From the NCBI RefSeq assembly GCF_001552435.1, contig NZ_BCRE01000043.1, forward strand, positions 1-64,000: 64,000 nucleotides of DNA. Direction: 5' to 3'. Positions 7,662 through 16,606 of the stretch are shown one piece after another. The number at the start of each line of letters is the position of its first letter. The stretch's first letter is position 1. The stretch comes from Kribbia dieselivorans NBRC 106261 (lineage in GTDB: Bacteria > Actinomycetota > Actinomycetes > Actinomycetales > Dermatophilaceae). The notes below the pieces were generated by a model. That model did no database searches and was not told the DNA's origin. It saw only the letters and a program-made list of their open reading frames with translations. Both the position numbers and the translations under genes were made by a program.

Positions 7662-10517
7662 TCACCGACCGGTGAGCTGCCAGGCGTCCTCGTCCGGATC
7701 GTCGTCGACGGGGATGTCGGTGCCGATCGGGTCCTCCGCGTAGCGGTCGTACGGCACCGGCTGCGTGTCGCGCTGCCCCTCGGTCTGCAGTCCCCGCTGC
7801 GCCAGCGTGTGGGCGTCGCCGTCCAGGGGCGTACCGGGGTCGCCGGTGACGTCGTCGCCACCGTCGGCCGGCACGTCCTCGCCACGCAGCAGCGCCAGCG
7901 TTGTCGGCAGGTCGTCCGGGCGCACCAGCACGTCACGCGCCTTCGAGCCCTCCGACGGCCCGACCACGCCACGCGACTCCAGCAGGTCCATGAGGCGCCC
8001 GGCCTTGGCGAACCCGACGCGCAACTTGCGCTGCAGCATCGACGTCGACCCGAACTGGCTGGTGACGATGAGCTCGGTCGCCTGCAGCAGCAGTTCGAGG
8101 TCGTCGCCGATGTCCTCGTCGATCTGCTTCTTGGGCGCCTCGACGACGACGTCCTCGCGGTAGGTCGGCTGGAGCTGGGTCTTGACGCTTTCGACGACCT
8201 CGTGGATCTCGGTCTCGGTCACCCAGGCGCCCTGCACGCGCATCGGCTTGGACTTGCCCATCGGCAGGAACAGCGCGTCACCCTGGCCGAGCAGCTTCTC
8301 GGCGCCGGGCTGGTCGAGCACGACCCGCGAGTCGGCCAGCGACGACGTCGCGAACGCCATCCGGCTGGGCACGTTGGCCTTGATCAGACCCGTGACGACG
8401 TCGACGGAGGGACGCTGGGTCGCGAGCACGAGGTGGATGCCGGCGGCGCGGGCGAGCTGGGTGATGCGCACGATCGACTCCTCGACGTCGCGCGGCGCGA
8501 CCATCATCAGGTCGGCGAGCTCGTCGACGATGACGAGCAGGTACGGGTAGGGGTGGATCTCCCGTTCGCTGCCCGGCAGCGGCTGTACCTTGCCGGCGCG
8601 CACCGCCTTGTTGAAGTCGTCGACGTGCTTGTACCCGAAGTGGGCGAGGTCGTCGTAGCGCATGTCCATCTCGCGCACGACCCACTGCAGCGCCTCAGCG
8701 GCCTTCTTCGGGTTCGTGATGATCGGGGTGATCAGGTGCGGGATGCCGTCGTAGGCGGTCAGCTCCACCCGCTTGGGGTCGACGAGCACCATGCGCACCT
8801 CGTCGGGGGTCGAGCGCATGAGGATCGACGTGATCATCGAGTTGACGAAGCTGGACTTACCCGAGCCGGTGGCACCGGCCACGAGCAGGTGCGGCATCTT
8901 GGCCAGGTTGGCGATGACGTAGCCGCCCTCGACGTCCTTGCCGACACCCATGACCATGGGGTGGTCGTTGCCGCGCGCGACCTGGCTGCGCAGCACGTCA
9001 CCGAGGCAGACCATCTCCTTGTCGGCGTTGGGGATCTCGATACCGATGGCCGACTTGCCCGGGATCGGGCTGAGGATGCGCACATCGGCCGAGGCCACCG
9101 CGTAGGCGATGTTCTTCGACAGCGAGATGACCTTCTCGACCTTGACGCCGGGCCCGAGCTCGACGACGTAGCGCGTCACCGTCGGGCCACGGTGGAAGCC
9201 GGTGACCTGGGCGTCGATGTTGAACTCGTCGAGCACGGCGGTGAGGGCCTCGACGACGCGGTCGTTGGCCTCCGAGCGCTCCTTGTGCGGCGCTCCCGGC
9301 TTGAGGATCGACGAGTCGGGGAGGGTGTAGGTCACGTCGCCGGCGAGGGCGAGTTGCTCCACGCGAGGCGGCAGTTGCGTCGTCGGCGGGGGTTCGAGAA
9401 CGGGCTTTTCGGAGGACGGTGCAAGCACCCCGGGCGCGGTGGGTCGCTTCTCCCCGGGGCGGGGTCCGGCAGCGCGCTGCAGCGCGAGTTCCTCGGTGAC
9501 CTCCATCGCCGAACGGCCCGGGTTGGTCTCAGGCTCCTCGGTGGATGTGGCCGCCGCCGAGCGTTTGGCCTTGTCACCCGACGCGCCCTCGACGGTCGCG
9601 GCCTGGTCGTAGGCGATGTCGTGGGCGCGCTGGTCCTTGAGCACGTCGGCGTCATCGACGTCGCCGTTGCCCCTGCGACCGCGTCGACGTTGACGCTTGA
9701 CCGCCTGGGCCGGAGCGTCGTCGCCCGCGGCGTCCGCGTGCGCGTCACCGAGGTCGTCGGTCTCCTCCGGGTCGGGCAGGCCGAACAGTCGGCGGCGGAA
9801 GGCCAGGAACCGCTGGGGAACCTGGTTGACGGGCGTGCCGGTGAGCACGAGCAGGCCGAAGATGCCCAGCAGCGCGAGCAGCGGGACGGCGCCCCAGACC
9901 GTCACCGCCGTGACGAGCGGGTCGGCCGCGAGGAAGCCGAGGATGCCGCCGGCGCCGCGCATCGCCTCCGGTCCCTCGGGCGGGGTGGGCAGCCCGTGGC
10001 GGATGTGCGTCAGGCCGGTCAGGGCCAGGGTGAGGAACGCCGTGCCGAACCCGAGCCGAGCGTCGGCGGCGTCATCGGGATCGCTCTGGCGGAAGAACGT
10101 TGCTCCGAGCAGGATGAGCACGATCGGCAGGGCGTAGGCGAACTGGCCGACCGTGCCGGCCGCGACGGCGTGCACGGCCTCACCGAATCGGCCGGGCAGG
10201 CCCCACCACTCGCGGGCGGCCACGACGATGCCGGCCGCGATGAGGACCATGCCCCACCCGTCGCGGCGGTGCTCGCGAGGGATGTTGTCGGCCGAGGCGC
10301 TGATCCTGCGGACCGCTCCGCCCGTGGCGCTGGCCAAGCCCGAGGCGGCCCGCCCCACGGCGCTCCCGCTGTGGTGCGTCGAGGCGCCCTTGGCCTTCGT
10401 CGACCGCCCCTTCGCGTTGCTGGTGGAGGCACTGGCCCGCGGCGACCGACTCGCGGGTCGGGTGGACCCACGGGCGCCGGTGCGCGGGCGCGACGAACTG
10501 TCAGGGCGGTTGGCCAT
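7662..10517 (-). CDS. ftsK: DNA translocase FtsK/SpoIIIE
   Basis: This 951-residue protein pumps chromosome termini through the division septum. After a basic, Ser-rich N-terminus (about residues 1-65) come four or so membrane helices within about residues 85-235. A charged linker follows, then the motor. The Walker A GATGSGKSS is near residue 545, with a Walker B-like VIVDELADLMM further on. The C-terminal gamma winged-helix domain (TSQFGSTSMLQRKLRVGF, about 810-880) reads KOPS-type sites. A short acidic tail ends the protein. TAGTCT at 10525-10530, seven bases before the ATG, suggests a leaderless mRNA. Confidence 0.96.
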   Translation of the reverse strand: MANRPDSSSRPRTGARGSTRPASRSPRASASTSNAKGRSTKAKGASTHHSGSAVGRAASGLASATGGAVRRISASADNIPREHRRDGWGMVLIAAGIVVAAREWWGLPGRFGEAVHAVAAGTVGQFAYALPIVLILLGATFFRQSDPDDAADARLGFGTAFLTLALTGLTHIRHGLPTPPEGPEAMRGAGGILGFLAADPLVTAVTVWGAVPLLALLGIFGLLVLTGTPVNQVPQRFLAFRRRLFGLPDPEETDDLGDAHADAAGDDAPAQAVKRQRRRGRRGNGDVDDADVLKDQRAHDIAYDQAATVEGASGDKAKRSAAATSTEEPETNPGRSAMEVTEELALQRAAGPRPGEKRPTAPGVLAPSSEKPVLEPPPTTQLPPRVEQLALAGDVTYTLPDSSILKPGAPHKERSEANDRVVEALTAVLDEFNIDAQVTGFHRGPTVTRYVVELGPGVKVEKVISLSKNIAYAVASADVRILSPIPGKSAIGIEIPNADKEMVCLGDVLRSQVARGNDHPMVMGVGKDVEGGYVIANLAKMPHLLVAGATGSGKSSFVNSMITSILMRSTPDEVRMVLVDPKRVELTAYDGIPHLITPIITNPKKAAEALQWVVREMDMRYDDLAHFGYKHVDDFNKAVRAGKVQPLPGSEREIHPYPYLLVIVDELADLMMVAPRDVEESIVRITQLARAAGIHLVLATQRPSVDVVTGLIKANVPSRMAFATSSLADSRVVLDQPGAEKLLGQGDALFLPMGKSKPMRVQGAWVTETEIHEVVESVKTQLQPTYREDVVVEAPKKQIDEDIGDDLELLLQATELIVTSQFGSTSMLQRKLRVGFAKAGRLMDLLESRGVVGPSEGSKARDVLVRPDDLPTTLALLRGEDVPADGGDDVTGDPGTPLDGDAHTLAQRGLQTEGQRDTQPVPYDRYAEDPIGTDIPVDDDPDEDAWQLTGR

Positions 10518-10600
10518 GCCAGCCAGACTAGTCGTTCGTCACACCTGCCCCGGGGAGCACACGCGGCACGGGAGTCTCACCGAGCCGCGTGACCCTCTCG

Positions 10601-12283
10601 TCAGGCTTCGATGACCACCGGGATGATCATCGGCCGGCGGCGGATCTTGCCGCCGACCCAGGAGCCGATGGCCCGGCGCATGATCTGCTGCAACTGCTGC
10701 GGATCGGTCGTGCCCTTGCCCAGCGCCGCCTCGAGGGCCTCGACGAGGCGGGGTCGCACCTGGTCGAAGATCTGCTGGTCCTCGGCAAAACCGCGAGCGG
10801 TGATCTCCGGGCCGGCGATGATCTTGCCGTCCGCTGCATCGATGACCGCGACCACGGTGATGAAGCCCTCGTCACGCAGGATCTGCCGATCCTTGAGCAC
10901 GTCACCGCCATCGCCGATCCGCGACCCGTCGACGTAGACGAACCCACACGGCACGGCTCCGACGATGCGGGCCCGACCGTCGATGAGGTCGACGACGACA
11001 CCGTCCTCGGCGAGCACGACGTTGTCCTCCGGCACCCCGGTGTCGATGGCCAACTGGGCGTTGGCGACGAGGTGACGCCATTCGCCATGCACCGGCATGA
11101 CCGAACTGGGCTGGACGATGTTGTAGCAGTACAGCAACTCGCCGGCCGCGGCGTGACCGGAGACGTGCACCTTGGCGTTGCCCTTGTGCACGACGTCGGC
11201 ACCGAGGCGCATCAGGCCGTTGATGACCCGGTAGACCGCGTGCTCGTTGCCGGGGATGAGCGACGACGCGAGGAGCACCGTGTCGCCCGGGCCGATCTCG
11301 ATCTGGTGGTCGCGGTTGGCCATGCGCGACAACGCGGCCATCGGCTCACCCTGCGAACCGGTGCACATGAGCACGACCTTGTGGTCGGGCAGTTGGTCGA
11401 GCTTCTTGAGGTCGACGAGCACGCCGGGCGGCACGTGGAGGTACCCCAAGTCCGCCGCGATCCCCATGTTGCGCACCATCGAGCGCCCGACCAGGGCCAC
11501 CTTGCGACCGGCCGCGGCGGCGGCGTTGAGCACCTGCTGCACGCGGTGGACGTGACTGGCGAAGGAGGCCACGATGATCCGTCGCTCGGCGTCGCGGAAG
11601 ACCTTGTCGATCGCCGGGGCGATGTCCTTCTCCAGCGGCGTGAAGCCGGGCACCTCGGCGTTGGTCGAGTCGGTCATGAACAGGTCCACGCCCTCCTCAC
11701 CGAGCCGGGCGAAAGCACGCAGGTCGGTCAGGCGACCGTCGAGGGGCAACTGGTCCATCTTGAAGTCGCCGGTGTGCAGGATCGTGCCACCGTCGGTGCG
11801 GATCGCCACGGCCAGTGCGTCGGGGATGGAGTGGTTGACGGCGACGAACTCGCAGTCGAAGACGCCGAACGACTCCTCTTGGCCCTCGGTGACCGACATC
11901 GTGTAGGGCTTGAGCCGGTGTTCCTTGCACTTGGCCTCGACCAGCGCGAGCGTCAACTGTGATCCGATGAGCGGCAGGTCCGGCTTGAGCTTGAGCAGGT
12001 ACGGGACGGCGCCGATGTGATCCTCGTGGCCGTGGGTGAGGATGACGGCCTGGACGTCGTTGAGGCGGTCCTTGATGTAGCTGAAGTCGGGCAGGATCAG
12101 GTCGATGCCCGGCTGAGAGTCGTCGGGGAAGAGCACGCCACAGTCGACGATGAGCAACTGCCCCTGGTGCTCGATGACGGCCATGTTGCGGCCGACCTCG
12201 CCGAGTCCGCCGAGCGCGACGATCCGGACAGCACCGTCGGCCAGCGGCGGCGGCGTGGTGAGTTCGGGATGCGGGTGGCTCAC
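10601..12283 (-). CDS. rnj: Ribonuclease J
   Basis: A 560-residue metallo-beta-lactamase/beta-CASP ribonuclease with 5'-exo and endo activity in mRNA decay and rRNA maturation. The zinc ligands are in LTHGHEDHIGAVPYL at about residues 80-90, and the HTGDFKMD motif follows. The C-terminal part matches the RNase J dimerisation region. The GTG start at 12283 gives the normal actinobacterial length; a longer open frame runs upstream across dapA but is Arg/Pro-rich noise. The start overlaps the dapA stop as GTGA, reproducing the common dapA-rnj pairing and implying coupling. Confidence 0.95.
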   Translation of the reverse strand: MSHPHPELTTPPPLADGAVRIVALGGLGEVGRNMAVIEHQGQLLIVDCGVLFPDDSQPGIDLILPDFSYIKDRLNDVQAVILTHGHEDHIGAVPYLLKLKPDLPLIGSQLTLALVEAKCKEHRLKPYTMSVTEGQEESFGVFDCEFVAVNHSIPDALAVAIRTDGGTILHTGDFKMDQLPLDGRLTDLRAFARLGEEGVDLFMTDSTNAEVPGFTPLEKDIAPAIDKVFRDAERRIIVASFASHVHRVQQVLNAAAAAGRKVALVGRSMVRNMGIAADLGYLHVPPGVLVDLKKLDQLPDHKVVLMCTGSQGEPMAALSRMANRDHQIEIGPGDTVLLASSLIPGNEHAVYRVINGLMRLGADVVHKGNAKVHVSGHAAAGELLYCYNIVQPSSVMPVHGEWRHLVANAQLAIDTGVPEDNVVLAEDGVVVDLIDGRARIVGAVPCGFVYVDGSRIGDGGDVLKDRQILRDEGFITVVAVIDAADGKIIAGPEITARGFAEDQQIFDQVRPRLVEALEAALGKGTTDPQQLQQIMRRAIGSWVGGKIRRRPMIIPVVIEA

Positions 12284-13167
12284 AGCAGACCCGCCTGCGT
12301 CAGGCCGGCTTCGAGCACCTCGAGGTGCTCTGGTGGCCCCTCCACCAGCGGCAACCGGACGGTCGCGTGCTCGATGATGCCCAGGCGCGTGAGTGCGGCC
12401 TTGGCCATGATCGCGCCCTGGCTCGTCGTCATGATCGCGTTGACCGCGGGGATGAGGCGGGTGTGGACCTCGCGGGCGGCCTGGAGGTCGCCGGCGTCGA
12501 CGGCGTCGAGCATCGACCGGTAGCGGTTGCCGGCGACGTGGCCGACCACCGAGACGATGCCGACCGCGCCCTGGGCGAGGTGGGCGAGGTTGACCTCGTC
12601 GGCCCCGGAGTACCAGAGCAAGTCGGTGGCGGCCATGACCTCGCTGGCGGCCCACAGGTCACCCTTGGCGTCCTTGACAGCGACGATGTTGGGGTGGGCG
12701 GCGAGCTCGATGAGGGTCTGGGTGGCAAACGGGATCCCCGTGCGGCCGGGGATGTCGTAGAGCAGCACCGGGAGGTCGGTGGTGTCGGCCACGGCGCGGC
12801 AGTGGGCGATGAGCCCGGGCTGGGTCGGCTTGTTGTAGTACGGCGAGACGAGCAGCAGTCCGTCGGCGCCGGCCTCGCGGGCGCGGGTGGCCATCTCGAC
12901 GCTGTGCGCGGTGTTGTTCGACCCGACTCCGGCAACGACCTTGGCCCGACCGGAGGTCTGCTTCGCCACGAGCGCGACCATGTCGATGCTCTCGTCGGAG
13001 GTCAGGGTGGCCGACTCCCCCGTGGTGCCATTGACGACGATCCCGTCGTGACCGGTGGTCAGGAGGTGCTCGACCAGTGAGGCGACACCGTCCCGATCGA
13101 TGGCTCCGTCAGGGGTCATGGGGGTCACCATGGCCGTCAGAACGCGGCCGAACGGGGTTTCAGACAT
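12280..13167 (-). CDS. dapA: 4-hydroxy-tetrahydrodipicolinate synthase
   Basis: This 295-residue enzyme condenses pyruvate with aspartate semialdehyde in the lysine/diaminopimelate pathway. Visible features are the GTTGESATL substrate loop near residue 45, the active-site Tyr region YDIPGRTG (about 135) and the Schiff-base Lys in VAVKDAKGD (about 163). The ATG at 13167 gives standard family length. A TACCGT -10-like hexamer at 13175-13180, seven bases upstream, suggests leaderless transcription. The next pathway gene, dapB, is about 6.5 kb away on the same strand rather than adjacent. Confidence 0.95.
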   Translation of the reverse strand: MSETPFGRVLTAMVTPMTPDGAIDRDGVASLVEHLLTTGHDGIVVNGTTGESATLTSDESIDMVALVAKQTSGRAKVVAGVGSNNTAHSVEMATRAREAGADGLLLVSPYYNKPTQPGLIAHCRAVADTTDLPVLLYDIPGRTGIPFATQTLIELAAHPNIVAVKDAKGDLWAASEVMAATDLLWYSGADEVNLAHLAQGAVGIVSVVGHVAGNRYRSMLDAVDAGDLQAAREVHTRLIPAVNAIMTTSQGAIMAKAALTRLGIIEHATVRLPLVEGPPEHLEVLEAGLTQAGLL

Positions 13168-13209
13168 GAGCCCAACGGTATCCCCTCGACACAAGGTAGC
13201 GTCGACGCC

Positions 13210-14019
13210 GTGCGCCAGTACCTCGACCTCCTCGATCACGTGATGACCAACGGACGCGACAAGTCCGACCGAACCGGCACCGGCACCCGCTCGGTCTTCG
13301 GCCACCAGATGCGCTTCGACCTCTCCGCGGGTTTCCCCGTTCTGACGACGAAGAAACTGCACCTGCGCTCGATCATCGGCGAGTTGCTGTGGTTCCTGCG
13401 CGGCGACACGAACGTCGCGTGGTTGCACGAGCGCAACATCTCCATCTGGGACGAGTGGGCCGACGATAACGGCGACCTCGGCCCGATCTACGGCCACCAG
13501 TGGCGCTCCTGGCCCACGCCCAGCGGCGAGTCGATCGATCAGATCACCAAGGTCATCGAGTCGATCCGCACCAACCCGGACAGCCGGCGGCACATCGTCT
13601 CGGCCTGGAACGTCGCCGACGTCGATGACATGGCCCTGCCGCCGTGCCACACGATGTTCCAGTTCTACGTCACGCCCGGCGTGGACGGTGCCCGCGGGAA
13701 GCTGAGCTGCCAGCTCTACCAGCGCAGTGCCGACATCTTCCTCGGCGTGCCGTTCAACATCGCGGCGTACGCCCTGCTGACGATGCTCGTCGCGCAGCAG
13801 ACCGACCTCGAACCCGGCGAGTTCGTGCACACCTTCGGCGACGCGCACATCTACTCCAACCACTTCGACCAGGTGCGCGAGCAGTTGACCCGCACGCCGA
13901 AGCCGCTGCCGACCATGCGGATCACCCCGCGCGTGTCGATCGACGCCTACGACCTCGGCGACTTCGACCTGGTCGGGTACGAGGCGGACCCGACCATCAA
14001 GGCCCCCGTCGCGGTGTGA
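13210..14019 (+). CDS. thyA: Thymidylate synthase ThyA
   Basis: A 269-residue folate-dependent enzyme converting dUMP to dTMP with methylenetetrahydrofolate. The catalytic cysteine is C146 in [12 protein letters not shown], the same number as in E. coli. The phosphate-binding Arg residues ([14 protein letters not shown]) and [15 protein letters not shown] are all present. The GTG start lies seven bases after TAGCGT (13197-13202), so it may be leaderless, and it is divergent from dapA. Dihydrofolate reductase follows 39 bases downstream and regenerates the folate that ThyA oxidises. Confidence 0.97.
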   Translation: MRQYLDLLDHVMTNGRDKSDRTGTGTRSVFGHQMRFDLSAGFPVLTTKKLHLRSIIGELLWFLRGDTNVAWLHERNISIWDEWADDNGDLGPIYGHQWRSWPTPSGESIDQITKVIESIRTNPDSRRHIVSAWNVADVDDMALPPCHTMFQFYVTPGVDGARGKLSCQLYQRSADIFLGVPFNIAAYALLTMLVAQQTDLEPGEFVHTFGDAHIYSNHFDQVREQLTRTPKPLPTMRITPRVSIDAYDLGDFDLVGYEADPTIKAPVAV

Positions 14020-14058
14020 CATCGCGGCGCGAACTCGGCTCGTGAAACGGAGAACGAC

Positions 14059-14541
14059 ATGACGACGATCACCCTGCTGGCCGCGGTCGCGCGCAACGGC
14101 GTCATCGGCGACGGCACGACGATGCCTTGGCACCTCCCCGAGGACCTGCGCCATTTCAAGGAGACGACGATGGGGCATGCCATCGTCATGGGCCGGCGCA
14201 CGTTCGAGTCGATCGGCCGCGCCCTGCCGGGCCGACACACCGTCGTCATCACCCGCAACACCGCGTGGCACCACGCCGATGTCGAGGTCGCACACTCGCT
14301 CGGCGAGGCCCTGATGCTGGCCGGGTCGGGTGAGGAGGTCTTCGTCGTCGGTGGCGGAGAGGTGTACCGCGAGGCGATGCCGATGGCGCACCGGTTGAAC
14401 ATCACGCAGGTCGATCTCGAACCCGAGGGCTCGGTGACGTTCCCGGCGATCGACGGAGCAGTGTGGCGCGAGATCTCGCGCCGGCCCGGCGAGTCCGTCG
14501 AGGGCCCGGGTGTGGAGTTCGTGCTGTACGAGCGTCGGTAG
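14059..14541 (+). CDS. folA: Dihydrofolate reductase
   Basis: The 160-residue enzyme reduces dihydrofolate with NADPH. Family landmarks are in order: AAVARNGVIGDGTTMPWHLPEDL at the N-terminus with the substrate-binding Glu/Asp in the loop-helix region, MGRRTFESIGRALPGR for NADPH, and the VVGGGEVYREAMP glycine turn near residue 100. It follows thyA by 39 bases with a weak GGAGAA-type ribosome site, so the two form a thymidylate operon. An abrupt change to AT-rich DNA begins just after the stop. Confidence 0.95.
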   Translation: MTTITLLAAVARNGVIGDGTTMPWHLPEDLRHFKETTMGHAIVMGRRTFESIGRALPGRHTVVITRNTAWHHADVEVAHSLGEALMLAGSGEEVFVVGGGEVYREAMPMAHRLNITQVDLEPEGSVTFPAIDGAVWREISRRPGESVEGPGVEFVLYERR

Positions 14542-14545
14542 CCCC

Positions 14546-14637
14546 GCTTCATTCTCGCCAGATCAACCACATCGCTTCATTTATGGCTTCTTCAGTGAAG
14601 AAATTTGCTTCATTTTTTAGATATGCAGCGATAACAT
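14546..14637 (+). promoter_or_regulatory. AT-rich promoter with repeated GCTTCAT boxes and a palindrome before the SatD gene
   Basis: GCTTCAT occurs at 14546, 14574 and 14607, and a near copy GCTTC-T at 14586. The perfect palindrome TTCTTCA-G-TGAAGAA spans 14588-14602. A TAACAT -10-like hexamer (14632-14637) ends six bases before the ATG at 14644, and no Shine-Dalgarno is visible, so the transcript is probably leaderless. The stretch is strikingly AT-rich against its GC-rich surroundings. It is probably the operator/promoter for the SatD-family gene, whose product has a HTH and may bind here (inference). Confidence 0.6.
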
Positions 14638-14643
14638 GAATCC

Positions 14644-15297
14644 ATGTCACCCAGCACCGGGGGTCCCGTCGCCACGCTGATCGGCGATGTGGTCCGCTCA
14701 CGCGAGCACGACGACCGCGAGGCCCTGCACGACCGACTCGTCGCGGCGATCGAGCACGTCAACGCCGAGGTGCGCCCCACCCGCCCGTTGCACATCGTGC
14801 TCGGAGACGAGTACCAGGGCACCTTCGCCACGGTGGGGCAGGCGCTCCACGCGGCCATGACGCTGCGCCTGCACCTCGCACCGGGCATCGACGTGCGCCA
14901 TGGTGTGGGGTGGGGTCCGGTCACCCAACTCGACGACGCCACCAGCGACGGGCCCGGGTGGTGGGCGGCCCGCCGGGCGATCACCGAGGTGCACGACGAC
15001 GAGGAGAAGGCCGCGTTGCGCCTGACCCGAACGGCGTACGCCGCAGCCGAAGGTGACGACGGAGCCGGCGGCCCGACCGTGGAAGCCGTCAACGCGGCGC
15101 TCCGTTGTCAGGACCATCTGCTGGGATCGTGTGATGAACGGTCCGTGCGCATCCTCCGCCGGTTGATGACGGGCGAGGCCCAGGTGCGCATCGCGGCGGC
15201 GGAGGGCATCTCGCCCTCGGCCGTCTCGCAGCGCATCCGCAGCGATGGGCTGGCCGTCATCGCCCTGTCCCACGACCTGCTCAGGAGTGCGTCATGA
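14644..15297 (+). CDS. SatD-family protein with C-terminal HTH
   Basis: The 217-residue protein starts VATLIGDVVRSREHDDREALHDRL, the SatD-family signature, and continues with HIVLGDEYQGTFATVGQAL, similar to a nucleotide-cyclase-like fold core. The last 60 residues read as a sigma-like HTH (ITS-type LMTGEAQVRIAAAEGISPSAVSQRI). SatD proteins are linked to acid tolerance in streptococci, but the biochemical role is unknown. The stop overlaps the next gene, a small membrane protein, as ATGA; such pairs recur in the family, so a sensor/regulator plus membrane partner is inferred. Autoregulation through the palindrome upstream is plausible. Confidence 0.75.
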   Translation: MSPSTGGPVATLIGDVVRSREHDDREALHDRLVAAIEHVNAEVRPTRPLHIVLGDEYQGTFATVGQALHAAMTLRLHLAPGIDVRHGVGWGPVTQLDDATSDGPGWWAARRAITEVHDDEEKAALRLTRTAYAAAEGDDGAGGPTVEAVNAALRCQDHLLGSCDERSVRILRRLMTGEAQVRIAAAEGISPSAVSQRIRSDGLAVIALSHDLLRSAS

Positions 15298-15692
15298 CCA
15301 TCCTCGACCACCTGTCATGGGTGTCGGTCCTCGTGGCGACCGCGGTGGGCCTGGTCTGCGTCGCGCTCGGCGGTGTGGTCACCACCGGGGTGTTCCGACT
15401 GGTCGACCGCGACGCCGGCGGTCATGCCCTGACGGGCGCCGGTGACCTGCTGCGCGGGGGCACGTGGGTCGGCGCGCTCGAACGGATCGCCGTGTTCACG
15501 ACGCTCCTGCTGGGGTGGCCCGAGGGCATCGCCGTGGTGTTGGCGATCAAGGGGCTCGGGCGCTACGCCGACCTCAAGTCCCCGAACGGAGCCGCGGGCG
15601 AGCGATTCATCATCGGCACGTTCACGAGCCTACTGACGGCGTGCCTGGGTGCCGGAGTGGCGCTATGGCTCGCCGCGGTGGTGACCCCCTGA
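15294..15692 (+). CDS. Small integral membrane protein paired with SatD
   Basis: A 132-residue protein with three hydrophobic segments: about residues 10-35, about 60-85 (a shorter segment ending LLGWPEGIAVVLAIKGLG) and about 108-130. It has a conserved-looking cytoplasmic stretch GRYADLKSPNGAAGERFIIGTFTS. No enzyme motif is visible. It is translationally coupled to the SatD gene by an ATGA overlap, so it probably works with it; the function itself is not recognised. It ends 30 bases before the convergent reductase gene. Confidence 0.7.
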   Translation: MTILDHLSWVSVLVATAVGLVCVALGGVVTTGVFRLVDRDAGGHALTGAGDLLRGGTWVGALERIAVFTTLLLGWPEGIAVVLAIKGLGRYADLKSPNGAAGERFIIGTFTSLLTACLGAGVALWLAAVVTP

Positions 15693-15722
15693 CACGGCCG
15701 GCCGTACGACGCTCCGCCGCGC

Positions 15723-16520
15723 TCAGGCCGAGTGGTGGACGGTGTGGAAGACCTCGTGGTGCACCCGCTGCGCCGGCACCCGGTGACGCTGCAACCAGCC
15801 GGTGACCGCGTCGACCAGACCCTCCGGACCGCACAGCCACCAGTCGTCGACATCGGCGACGGGCGCGATGCCCTCGATGAGCGCGTCGAGCAGGTCGGGT
15901 TCGATCCGGCCCAGGAGGACATCCTCGCTGGCCTCCTGCGAGTGCACCGGGATGATGCGCAGCCGGGGGGTGTACTGCTCCGCCATCGCGGACAGTTCGG
16001 CATCGAACATCGCTGCCGCCCGGCTCCGTGTGCCGTACAGGACGGTGAAGCGAGAGGTCGGCTCGGCCGCCAGAGCCGTCGTGATGATGGAGAGCACGGG
16101 GGTGATCCCCGAGCCGCCGGCGACGGCGACATGGAGGCGCTCGGTCTCGGGCGCCGGGGTGTAGGTGAACTCCCCCATCGGGGCGAGCACGTCGATGACG
16201 TCGCCGGGTGCGACCTGCGTGTTCAGCCACGTCGACATGCGGCCACCGGGGACCAGCGCCACGCCGATCCGCAGGGCCTGCTCGCGCTGGGCGCGCTCCG
16301 GGGACCAGGTGATGGAGTAGGACTGCCGGACGCGCTCACCGTCGATCGTCGCCGAGAGCGTCACGTGCTGCCCGGCGGTGAACTCGAGGAACTCCGCACT
16401 CCAGTCGTCGGGCACGTCGAAGGTGATCGCGACCGCCGCCTCGGCGACCTGCTCGACCGCACGCACCGTCAGCGGCCGGAACCTCGGCCGCGCGTGATGC
16501 ACAGGTGACAGGAGTGACAC
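15723..16520 (-). CDS. Flavin-dependent ferredoxin-reductase-type oxidoreductase without a 2Fe-2S domain
   Basis: A 265-residue protein with the FAD-binding barrel (RQSYSITW, about residue 70) and NAD(P)-binding Rossmann domain (AVAGGSGITPVLSI near 145; WWLCGPEGLVDAV near 235) of the PaaE/Hmp family. PaaE and similar reductases carry a C-terminal plant-type ferredoxin domain of about 90 residues; here the protein stops at ...VFHTVHHSA. No ferredoxin remnant can follow because only 30 bases separate it from the next gene. It must pass electrons to a separate partner. No oxygenase lies next to it, so the partner is unknown. Confidence 0.8.
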   Translation of the reverse strand: MSLLSPVHHARPRFRPLTVRAVEQVAEAAVAITFDVPDDWSAEFLEFTAGQHVTLSATIDGERVRQSYSITWSPERAQREQALRIGVALVPGGRMSTWLNTQVAPGDVIDVLAPMGEFTYTPAPETERLHVAVAGGSGITPVLSIITTALAAEPTSRFTVLYGTRSRAAAMFDAELSAMAEQYTPRLRIIPVHSQEASEDVLLGRIEPDLLDALIEGIAPVADVDDWWLCGPEGLVDAVTGWLQRHRVPAQRVHHEVFHTVHHSA

Positions 16521-16606
16521 GAGGTCAGAGTAACCATGGCCGGGCCCGGTGCGCTGACGCCACGCGCGATCGGAGCACCGTGGGCGACGGTGGGTAGAGT
16601 CGGCAC

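Noticed and set aside
13168-14391. Upstream extension of dapA across thyA and folA on the minus strand
   Set aside because: DapA alignment starts exactly at the ATG at 13167; the rest is antisense to two clear genes.
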